The position numbers and the translations under genes are program-made. Shown one piece after another: positions 1 to 5,250 of a DNA stretch of 5,250 nt (positions are counted from its first letter, which is position 1; each line of letters opens with the position of its first letter). The notes under the pieces are model-generated. The model worked only from the letters and a program-made list of their open reading frames with translations. It was not told the origin of the DNA and did no database searches. This DNA is from Pseudomonadota bacterium (GTDB lineage: Bacteria > Pseudomonadota > Gammaproteobacteria > Burkholderiales > Burkholderiaceae), in the NCBI GenBank assembly GCA_023441105.1, contig JAEZQX010000519.1, positions 1 to 5,250 of the forward strand, given 5' to 3'.

Positions 1-895
1 GCACCTCTGCGGCCGGCGAAACGGCGGGCGAATCGGCAGGCGAATCGGCGGGCGAATCGGCAGGTGAATCGGCAGGCGAATCGGCAGGCGAACTGGCCGG
101 CGAATTGGCCGGCGGCATCCCCGCGGCCGGCGCATCGGCGTGGATCCGGCGATAGAGCGCGAAGCATTCCGCCGAAGGCCGGGCGCCGAGCCGGTCCAGG
201 AGCGCGGCACGGCAGGCTTCGTACTGGGCGATCGCGGCGGTGCGCCGGCCGCATTGCGACTGCAGCCGGATCAGCGCCATGTGCGCCTCCTTGTCGGCGT
301 CGTCGATGTCGAGCCAGGCGCGCAGGTGGGCGATTGCCGCCTCGCGATCGCCGGCCGCTTCGCAGGCGGCGGCAAGGTGGCGGCGCAGCGCCACTGCCAG
401 GCGGGCGGCTCGGGGGCGCATGCCGCGGACCCAGTCGTCGAATTCGCCGGCGTCCCCGAGCTCGAAGCCGTCGAGGAAGGGTCCGCGCCAGCTGCGCGCC
501 GCCGCGGCGATGCGGCCGGCCTCGAAGGCGGCCGGTTCGCGGGCGATGTCGTCGAGCTCGCGCCAGTCGACGCGCAGGGGCGCGCCGGGGGAGAGTCCGA
601 CTTCGGCGTCGTCGATGTCGAGCATCTGCGGCAGCAGCTTGCGCAGTCGGCTCAAGGCGACCCGCAGGTTGGAGCGGGCAGCGGAGGCGTCCAGCCGTTC
701 CCACAGCACCGCGGCCAGCCGGCCGCGCGTCACCGGCCGGTCGTGGCCGGCGAGGTAGAAGACCAGCGCCTGCGGCTTCGCGCCGATCAGCCGCCCCAAC
801 GGCTGGCCGTCGATCTCGAGCCGCGGTCGACCCAGCATCCCGATCTGCAGGCCGCGCAGACGCGCGACCGTCCCGACCTGTTGCTCTCGCCGCAT
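1..895 (-). CDS. SARP/BTAD-type transcriptional regulator (partial, runs off left edge)
   Basis: This is probably a DNA-binding transcriptional activator in the cytoplasm. The 298 codons visible (895 down to 2) start with ATG at 895 and show no stop before the edge. Residues about 16-110 read as an OmpR-like winged helix. They include an opening strand LQIGMLGRPRLEIDG, then AKPQALVFYLA, and a recognition-helix segment SNLRVALSRLRKLL near 75-88. Residues about 110-255 fit a bacterial transcriptional activator (BTAD) domain: RGPFLDGF near 137-144, FDDWVRGMR near 152-160, and helical repeats ending ARPSAECFALYRRIH. A low-complexity Ser-Pro-Ala repeat follows from residue 264, and the protein continues beyond the window, so a further C-terminal domain is possible but unseen. 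ATG 895 is chosen because the ATG at 838 would remove part of the first strand; no strong ribosome binding site decides it. The gene is divergent from the flavoenzyme at 1006. Family assignment is confident; target genes are inferred. Confidence 0.88.
   Translation of the reverse strand, partial: MRREQQVGTVARLRGLQIGMLGRPRLEIDGQPLGRLIGAKPQALVFYLAGHDRPVTRGRLAAVLWERLDASAARSNLRVALSRLRKLLPQMLDIDDAEVGLSPGAPLRVDWRELDDIAREPAAFEAGRIAAAARSWRGPFLDGFELGDAGEFDDWVRGMRPRAARLAVALRRHLAAACEAAGDREAAIAHLRAWLDIDDADKEAHMALIRLQSQCGRRTAAIAQYEACRAALLDRLGARPSAECFALYRRIHADAPAAGMPPANSPASSPADSPADSPADSPADSPADSPAVSPAAEV
11..106 (-). repeat. Eight 12-bp tandem repeats encoding xSPA units
   Basis: Ninety-six bases form eight exact 12-bp periods inside the regulator gene. 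On the minus strand they encode, in order, NSPA, SSPA, five copies of DSPA and VSPA. Units differ mostly at third codon positions (CCT, CCC or CCG; TCG or TCA), and the outer units are more diverged. The product would be a flexible, mildly acidic, Pro-rich linker directly after the BTAD domain. The array ends before the window edge, where the code continues as AAEV. It is a tract prone to slippage, so copy number may vary between strains. Confidence 0.93.
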
Positions 896-912
896 CGGAG
901 GACCCCACCGAC

Positions 913-961
913 TACGCCCGATAAACGCAAGATTAACGCCTCCCCAACGTTCGCGAAACGT
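913..961. promoter_or_regulatory. Five direct repeats at 11-bp spacing, putative winged-helix regulator binding site
   Basis: On the plus strand TACGC (913), AACGC (924), AACGC (935), AACGT (946) and AACGT (957) begin exactly 11 bp apart; on the minus strand these read as RCGTT or GCGTA separated by 6-bp spacers. SARP proteins and other OmpR-like winged-helix activators are known to bind short direct repeats phased by about one helical turn, commonly 11 bp. The adjacent divergent gene encodes just such a protein, so autoregulation and control of the flavoenzyme are inferred. The hexamer CATCGT at 970-975, 8 bp past the last repeat, could be a weak -10 element for the plus-strand gene, matching the usual SARP promoter layout. 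That promoter call is tentative. No convincing -35 was seen for either gene. Confidence 0.6.
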
Positions 962-992
962 CCGGCGGCCATCGTGGTGGCTCGATCCACCC

Positions 993-998
993 GAGGAG
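993..998 (+). promoter_or_regulatory. Ribosome binding site GAGGAG deciding the flavoenzyme start
   Basis: GAGGAG is a strong Shine-Dalgarno match. It lies 7 nt before the ATG at 1006 but only 4 nt before the in-frame GTG at 1003. Normal spacing therefore favours ATG 1006; GTG 1003 would add a single residue. Confidence 0.8.
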
Positions 999-1005
999 CT
1001 GCGTG

Positions 1006-2442
1006 ATGAAGCCGATCCGACATGCGAATCCCGAACCTGTTGCCGCCCCGGCGGGCCAGCGCGCCATCGTGATCGGCGCCAGCATCGCCGGACTGTTCGC
1101 CGCCCGCATCCTGAGCGAGCGCTTCGCCCAGGTCTGGCTGCTCGAGCGCGACGAGCTGCCGGATGCGGCGGTGCCGCGCAAGGGCACGCCGCACGCCATG
1201 CAGCCGCATGGCCTGCTGGCGCGCGGCCTGCAGGTCATGGAAGAGCTGTTCCCCGGATTCACCGAGTCGCTGGTGGCGCGGGGCGCGCTGCAAGGCGATA
1301 TCGGCATGGAAGTGGTGTTCGACGCCGACCGTCGCCGGTTCCAGCGGCTGCGCACCGGCCAGGTCGGCCTGCTGGCCAGCCGGTTGGCGATCGAAGCCGA
1401 GCTGCGCCGGCGCACCCGGGCGCTGCCGGGCGTGACGATGCTGGCGGGTGTCGATGTCATCGAGCCGGTCTTCGATGCCGCCGCCGGCCGGGTGAACGGC
1501 GTGCGGATGAGCCGGCGTGGCCCTGCCGGCGATACCGAGCCGGCGGCGGATGCGGAGACCGTGGCCGCCGACCTGGTGGTCGACTGCAGCGGCCGTGGTT
1601 CGCGTTCGCCGACCTGGCTCGACGGCTGGGGCTACGAACCGGCGCGCGAGCAGCGGGTTCGGATCGACCTGGCGTATGTCAGCGCCTACTTCGAGCGCGA
1701 GGCCCAGCCTGCCGACATCCGCGGGGTGATCAGTACCGCGACGCCGGGCCTGCCGCGACCCGCGGTGCTGCTGGCGCAGGAGCCGGATGCGCAGGGACGC
1801 AGCCGCTGGGTGCTCGGCGTCGGCGGCTATGGCCAGGACCAGCCCGACGGCAGCATCGAAGGGATGCGGCATCGGGCGCAGGCGATCGGCTGCGCCGAGC
1901 TGATCGATGTAGCCGAGCGTCGTGGGCTGATCGGCCAGGTGCTGCGCTACCGCTTCCCTCACAGCCAGCGGCGTCACTACGAGCGGATGCGGCGGTTTCC
2001 GGCCGGCTACCTGGTGATGGGCGATGCGCTGGCGAGCTTCAATCCGATCTACGGGCAGGGGATGACGGTGGCGGCCTGCGAGGCGCTGGAGTTGCGCCGC
2101 GTCCTGCAGCGCGGTCTCGACGGACTGGCGCCGCGGTTCTTCAAGGCGGCGGCCAAGGTGATCGACATCCCCTGGCAGACGGCGGTCGGCGGCGATCTCG
2201 CCTTGCCGATGGTGCCGGGTCCGCGACCCCTGCCGGTGAGGCTGGTCAATGCCTACCTGAAACGGGTGTTCGAGGCGGCTCCCGAAGATCCGCAGGTGGC
2301 AGCCGCCTTCCTGCAGGTGATGCACATGCTGCGCAAGCCGCCGTCGCTGATGACGCCCCGCATCATGTGGCGGGTGCTGTGGGCAGGCCGGCGTCACGCG
2401 GCCGGGTCGTACACCCTCGCGCCGCCGCTGCCGCGGCCCTGA
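1006..2442 (+). CDS. FAD-dependent oxidoreductase, class A flavoprotein monooxygenase-like
   Basis: This 478-residue cytosolic flavoprotein probably oxygenates or otherwise oxidises a small organic substrate using FAD, and likely NAD(P)H and oxygen; the substrate cannot be told. The N-terminal Rossmann motif VIGASIAG (about 22-29) has Ser in place of the second Gly, a variant common in this family, and E47 at the end of LLERDE is the expected ribose-binding acid. HAMQPHGLLARG (63-74) and LVVDCSGRGSRSPTWL (190-205) match the family that includes polyether epoxidases of the MonCI/LasC type. GDALASFNPIYGQGMTVAA (339-357) is the FAD-contacting GD motif. The C-terminal part, including GPRPLPVRLVNAYLKR (405-420), is also typical of this family. 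No signal peptide, membrane helix or halogenase WxWxIP motif is seen. It is divergent from the SARP-like regulator, with the 11-bp repeat array between them, and its end is 7 bp from the convergent GTPase gene. The start is set by the GAGGAG site. Family is secure, reaction inferred. Confidence 0.9.
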   Translation: MKPIRHANPEPVAAPAGQRAIVIGASIAGLFAARILSERFAQVWLLERDELPDAAVPRKGTPHAMQPHGLLARGLQVMEELFPGFTESLVARGALQGDIGMEVVFDADRRRFQRLRTGQVGLLASRLAIEAELRRRTRALPGVTMLAGVDVIEPVFDAAAGRVNGVRMSRRGPAGDTEPAADAETVAADLVVDCSGRGSRSPTWLDGWGYEPAREQRVRIDLAYVSAYFEREAQPADIRGVISTATPGLPRPAVLLAQEPDAQGRSRWVLGVGGYGQDQPDGSIEGMRHRAQAIGCAELIDVAERRGLIGQVLRYRFPHSQRRHYERMRRFPAGYLVMGDALASFNPIYGQGMTVAACEALELRRVLQRGLDGLAPRFFKAAAKVIDIPWQTAVGGDLALPMVPGPRPLPVRLVNAYLKRVFEAAPEDPQVAAAFLQVMHMLRKPPSLMTPRIMWRVLWAGRRHAAGSYTLAPPLPRP

Positions 2443-2449
2443 GCAGGCC

Positions 2450-3517
2450 TCAGGCCGGGCGCATGGCTTCGTCGACGATGCGCCCGATGGCTGCGCCGGC
2501 GAAGCGGCCGCGCAGCCCGATGCAGACCAGGGTGCCGGCCTCCAGGCCGGCGGCAGCCGGTGCCCGGTCGCCGATCTCGATGCGCGAGCCAACCAGCTGC
2601 AGCACGACGCTGCTGCCGTCCTGGTCGCGCATCACCCCCTTGGCGCGCAGCAGGCCGAGGTGCGGAGCGGCCAGTCCCTGGGCCAGCTGCCGGACGTCCA
2701 CCGGGTGCGCGATCGGGAAGCTGGCGCTGACGAACGCGCCGGCGCCGGGGGCTGCATGCCGGTTGCGCCAGCTGCCTGCCCGGTCCGTGAAGACGGACCC
2801 GCGTGCAGTGGAACGGCGCCGGACGGCAGCGTCCCGGTCCAAAACCGGATCCGGCCAGCCAAGCACGAGCTCCACCGGCGCTGCCGCCTGCACCGCGGCG
2901 ACGACTTCGACGCCGGGATGGCGCTGCGCCAGCCAGGCTTGCAGTTCCGGTCGGGCATCCGTCGGCACCAGGTCCAGCTTGTTGAGCACGATCAGGTCGG
3001 CCTGCGCCAGCTGCGCCGCCACGGTTTCGCCGACATAGCGATCGGCCATTCGCAGGCGCACCGTCTGCGCGTCGCACAGCACCACCGTCGCGTCGACCCG
3101 CAGGCCGGGCACCAGGCCGACCGCTTGGGCCCCCGGCGCCGGCAGCGCCACGCCGCTGGTCTCGATCACGACATGATCCGGTCGCGGCCGGCGGCGGGCG
3201 ATCGCGCGCAGGGCGCCGACCAGGTCGCTGCCGAAGCTGCAGCAGACGCAGCCGCCGGCGAGCTCGAGCAGGTCTTCGGTGCGCGCCTCGATGAGGGCGG
3301 CGTCGATGCCGATGTCGCCGAAGTCATTGACCAGCACGGCGATGCGACGGCCGTCGGCGTGACGCAGCAGGTGGTTGAGCAGTGTCGTCTTGCCGGCGCC
3401 GAGATAGCCGCCGAGGATGGTGACGCCCGGCAGGCCCGGATCGGAGACGGCGCCCGCATCGTCCTTGGCGCCGCTTGCCTGCCCGGCCGCCGGCCCGGTC
3501 GCCTGCCCCGCCGGCAT
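2450..3517 (-). CDS. CobW/COG0523-family GTPase, putative metallochaperone
   Basis: This 355-residue cytosolic G3E P-loop GTPase probably binds metal and uses GTP hydrolysis to deliver it to, or help mature, a client metalloprotein. Walker A is GGYLGAGKTT (36-45). The family metal site GGCVCC supplies Cys90, Cys92 and Cys93. HVVIETSGVALP (115-126) is the conserved ETSG segment, and NKLD (179-182) is the guanine-specificity motif. Residues about 259-350 fit the CobW C-terminal domain. The His-rich stretch found in many zinc-binding relatives is absent. The first 30 residues are a low-complexity Ala/Gly/Gln extension before the P-loop strand, and an Arg-rich segment lies at about 228-258. The ATG at 3517 is chosen because it follows the amidohydrolase stop by one base; upstream in-frame ATGs would overlap that gene deeply. 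No Shine-Dalgarno is visible, which points to translational coupling. The metal and client are unknown; the amidohydrolase is the obvious candidate. No Zur-like box was seen upstream of the pair. Confidence 0.9.
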   Translation of the reverse strand: MPAGQATGPAAGQASGAKDDAGAVSDPGLPGVTILGGYLGAGKTTLLNHLLRHADGRRIAVLVNDFGDIGIDAALIEARTEDLLELAGGCVCCSFGSDLVGALRAIARRRPRPDHVVIETSGVALPAPGAQAVGLVPGLRVDATVVLCDAQTVRLRMADRYVGETVAAQLAQADLIVLNKLDLVPTDARPELQAWLAQRHPGVEVVAAVQAAAPVELVLGWPDPVLDRDAAVRRRSTARGSVFTDRAGSWRNRHAAPGAGAFVSASFPIAHPVDVRQLAQGLAAPHLGLLRAKGVMRDQDGSSVVLQLVGSRIEIGDRAPAAAGLEAGTLVCIGLRGRFAGAAIGRIVDEAMRPA

Positions 3518-3521
3518 CTCA
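3515..3521 (-). other. Stop-start junction TGAGATG, translational coupling
   Basis: Read on the minus strand, the amidohydrolase TGA (3521-3519) is followed by one base and then the GTPase ATG (3517-3515). The preceding 20 bases contain no purine-rich ribosome binding site. Termination-reinitiation is therefore the likely way the GTPase is translated, tying its level to that of the amidohydrolase. Confidence 0.75.
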
Positions 3522-5171
3522 GGTGCTGCCGGCGGCCACCGGGCGGCCATTGGCCACCACGCCCCAGACGCCGATGTCGGCCAGATCCTCGGCGCTCGAT
3601 TCCAATGGATCGGCCTCGAGCACGGCGAAATCCGCGCGCTTGCCGGTTTCGATCGATCCGATCTCGCCGTCGAGCCCCAGCGTATAGGCGGCGCCCAGGG
3701 TGACGGCGCGCAAGGCATCGGCGATGGTGATGCGCTGCGCCGCGCCAAGCAGGCGTCCGCCGGCCGTCCTGCGGTTGACCGCGCACCAGGCGGTGAACAG
3801 GGGACCCAGCGGCGTCACCGGCGCGTCGGAATGGATGGCGAACGGCACGCCGGCGGCGATGGCCGTGGCACAGGCATTCATGCGCTCCGCGCGCTCCGGT
3901 CCGACCGTCTGCTCGTAGTGCGCGTCGCCCCAGTAGAAGGTGTGGTTGGCGAACAGGTTCACGCACATGCCCAGCTCGCGGATGCGGCGGAACTGGGCGG
4001 CGTCGGCAAGCTGGCAATGCTGCAGCGTGAAGCGATGACCGGGCACCGGGTGGCGGGCCAGCGCGGCCGCCATCGCATCGAGCACCATGTCGGTGGCCTC
4101 GTCGCCGTTGGTGTGGGTATGAACCTGCACGTCGTTGGCCAGCGCCAGGGCGAGGATCTCGCGGACCTGTTCGGGTGCCGTGTACCAGAGGCCGTTGGGC
4201 AGGCCGTTGTAGTAGCCCGGCCAGCGCAGCCGCGCGGAGAACCCCTGGATGGAGCCGTCGGCCACCAGCTTGACCTTGCCCAGGCGCAGCCGCTCGGTGC
4301 TCTGGCCGCGCAGCGCCAGCGCGCGATCGATGAGTTGCTGCGGCGTCTGCGCGAGCTGGCGCAGCAGGGCCACGATGCGGGTCGGAAAGCCCGCTTCGCC
4401 GGTGACCTGCAGCATGCCCTGCACCGACTCCGGCGTGAGCGGCGCGGCCAGGTCGGTGGCGGTGGTCACGCCCTTGCGCACGCACAGGCGCGAGAAGGCG
4501 CGGATCGCCTCGGTGTCGGCCGCCAGCAGGCCGCGATCCATGCCGACTTCGGCAGCCACCGGCGCCATCGCGTCCGGCCCGCGGCATTCCCCGGTTGGCA
4601 ACCCGTCGTCCGCCAGCGGCAGCCCCGGGTGGACGATGCCCTTGCGCAGGTAACCGGCAGCAGCCAGCGCCGCGCTGTTGGCGTTGACGATGTGCAGGCT
4701 GGCATGGACGATGGCGATCGGCCGGGTGGTGGAGATGCGGTCGAGGTCGTGGCGGTTGCAGCGGCGCCCGCCGAAGTAGATCGGATCGAAGCCCCAGCCG
4801 ACCAGCGGCTGTCGCGCGTCGGCGAGCCTGCCGTCCTGCTCCGCCAGCCGCTCGATGACCGCATCGATCGACTTCGCGCCGCGCCAGGTTTGGCCATCCG
4901 GATCGACGCGATCGTGGAAGCCGACATGGACGAAGCGCCAGAGGGCACCCTCCATCAGGTGGCTGTGGCCCTCGACGAAGCCCGGCAGCAGGACCTTGTC
5001 GGCGAACTGCTCGTCCAGGCGACCGGCGCCCCAGCCTTCCAGCTCCGCGAGCGAGCCGGCGCCGAGGACGCGTCCGTCGCGCACCGCCACATGGCTGGCG
5101 ACGGGGCGCGAAGGGTTCATGGTGACGATGCGCCGGGCCCGGTAGATGACGGTGTCGTTCATGTTCGCCAT
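3519..5171 (-). CDS. Amidohydrolase family protein (YtcJ-like, Amidohydrolase_3)
   Basis: This 550-residue metal-dependent hydrolase with a composite TIM-barrel fold probably cleaves an amide, formamide or cyclic C-N bond. The substrate is unknown. The N-terminal beta-sandwich strand TVIYRARRIVTMNP (7-20) is typical. Metal ligands visible are His69 and His71 in PGFVEGHSH, a candidate carboxylated lysine Lys301 in GKVKLVADGS, His351/His353 in VHTHTNGDEATD, His385 in LQHCQLAD and Asp449 in IHSDAPV. The sandwich closes with GSIETGKRADFAVLEADPL (505-523). Length is normal for the family and all expected ligands are present, so an active enzyme is likely. No signal peptide is seen, suggesting the cytoplasm. 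ATG 5171 is chosen; ATG 5162 is the alternative. The frame stays open upstream to the window edge but offers no ATG, GTG or TTG there. The only Shine-Dalgarno-like bases, GAAG at 5184-5181, sit inside the leader hairpin. It is the first gene of a pair with the CobW-type GTPase. Confidence 0.92.
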   Translation of the reverse strand: MANMNDTVIYRARRIVTMNPSRPVASHVAVRDGRVLGAGSLAELEGWGAGRLDEQFADKVLLPGFVEGHSHLMEGALWRFVHVGFHDRVDPDGQTWRGAKSIDAVIERLAEQDGRLADARQPLVGWGFDPIYFGGRRCNRHDLDRISTTRPIAIVHASLHIVNANSAALAAAGYLRKGIVHPGLPLADDGLPTGECRGPDAMAPVAAEVGMDRGLLAADTEAIRAFSRLCVRKGVTTATDLAAPLTPESVQGMLQVTGEAGFPTRIVALLRQLAQTPQQLIDRALALRGQSTERLRLGKVKLVADGSIQGFSARLRWPGYYNGLPNGLWYTAPEQVREILALALANDVQVHTHTNGDEATDMVLDAMAAALARHPVPGHRFTLQHCQLADAAQFRRIRELGMCVNLFANHTFYWGDAHYEQTVGPERAERMNACATAIAAGVPFAIHSDAPVTPLGPLFTAWCAVNRRTAGGRLLGAAQRITIADALRAVTLGAAYTLGLDGEIGSIETGKRADFAVLEADPLESSAEDLADIGVWGVVANGRPVAAGST

Positions 5172-5175
5172 GGTA

Positions 5176-5204
5176 GCGAGCTTCGGGCCGAAGACCCGAC
5201 TCGC
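5176..5204 (-). other. Leader hairpin abutting the amidohydrolase start codon
   Basis: GCGAG (5176-5180) pairs with CTCGC (5200-5204), and TCGGG (5183-5187) with CCCGA (5195-5199). This gives ten pairs interrupted by a two-base bulge (5181-5182). On minus-strand RNA the apex can close as C-UUCG-G, a very stable tetraloop. The stem ends 4 nt before ATG 5171 and contains the only Shine-Dalgarno-like GAAG. It could mask translation initiation, or be the terminator of an upstream gene outside the window, although no U-tract follows in the minus direction. On the plus strand it is followed only by a short TTTA. The structure is seen in the sequence; its role is inferred. Confidence 0.55.
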
Positions 5205-5250
5205 TTTACCGGGCGAAAGACCGCGATCAGGCCGGCGCGCCGTCGGCGGC

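Noticed and set aside
1..115. The 12-bp repeats as a CRISPR array or replication iteron
   Set aside because: There are no spacers, the units are contiguous multiples of three bases, and they keep the reading frame of the regulator with mostly synonymous changes among the central units.
140..1006. Long plus-strand open frames opposite the regulator gene (also 64-924)
   Set aside because: They are antisense to the BTAD protein, carry no recognisable domain, and the longer one runs through the control region up to the flavoenzyme start. The Asn-Arg-Gln-Ala repeats in one are only the reverse reading of the SPA repeat.
1006..2442. Flavin-dependent halogenase or geranylgeranyl reductase as the identity of the flavoenzyme
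   Set aside because: No WxWxIP halogenase motif is seen, and the HGLLARG and C-terminal GPRPLPVRL segments fit the monooxygenase/epoxidase-like family better.
787..2592. A 601-codon open frame on the minus strand opposite the flavoenzyme gene
   Set aside because: It is entirely antisense to a gene with clear family motifs; its translation is rich in Arg, His, Ala and Gln without any recognisable domain, as expected for a shadow frame in GC-rich DNA.
3518..3748. An upstream-extended start for the GTPase at 3748
   Set aside because: It would overlap the amidohydrolase by about 230 bases and add a low-complexity, non-conserved stretch; the ATG at 3517 gives a normal family length.
3166..4587. 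A 473-codon minus-strand frame overlapping both the amidohydrolase and the GTPase
   Set aside because: It is an out-of-frame shadow of two well-supported genes, rich in Arg and Ala, with no domain of its own.
5227..5250. Possible end of an upstream minus-strand gene, reading AADGAPA then TGA
   Set aside because: Seven codons are too few to support a gene; a stop codon here is easily chance, and the amidohydrolase frame is also open to the edge. It would fit the hairpin being a terminator.

Overview
This is a GC-rich bacterial window with dense coding and third codon positions dominated by G and C. Its mix of a YtcJ-type amidohydrolase, a CobW GTPase and a class A flavoprotein fits a high-GC proteobacterium. 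The SARP/BTAD-type regulator at the left edge would also be at home in an actinomycete, so the lineage is inferred with only moderate confidence. No rRNA, tRNA, CRISPR array, insertion sequence or transposase was seen.

Layout: (1) 1-895, minus strand: a regulator cut by the left edge, with an OmpR-like winged helix, a BTAD domain and then a tandem xSPA repeat. (2) 896-1005: a divergent intergenic region holding five copies of a short direct repeat (RCGTT-like) spaced exactly 11 bp apart, followed by a strong ribosome binding site. (3) 1006-2442, plus strand: a FAD-dependent monooxygenase-like protein. (4) After a 7-bp convergent gap, 2450-3517, minus strand: a CobW/COG0523 GTPase. (5) 3519-5171, minus strand, upstream of the GTPase in the same transcript: a metal-dependent amidohydrolase whose stop codon lies one base before the GTPase start. 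(6) 5172-5250: the amidohydrolase leader, with a strong hairpin directly in front of the start codon.

How the genes may work together: the window looks like two modules meeting tail to tail. The left module is a regulator and a divergent flavoenzyme sharing one control region. Its 11-bp repeats are the layout expected for SARP/OmpR-type winged-helix proteins, so the regulator probably controls the flavoenzyme, itself, or both. The right module is a two-gene unit in which a metal-handling GTPase is apparently translationally coupled to a metallohydrolase. This suggests metal delivery or maturation for that enzyme, by analogy with the P47K activators of nitrile hydratase. Substrates of both enzymes are unknown. 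The most notable signals are the repeat array at 913-961, the hairpin at 5176-5204 and the amidohydrolase-GTPase coupling.
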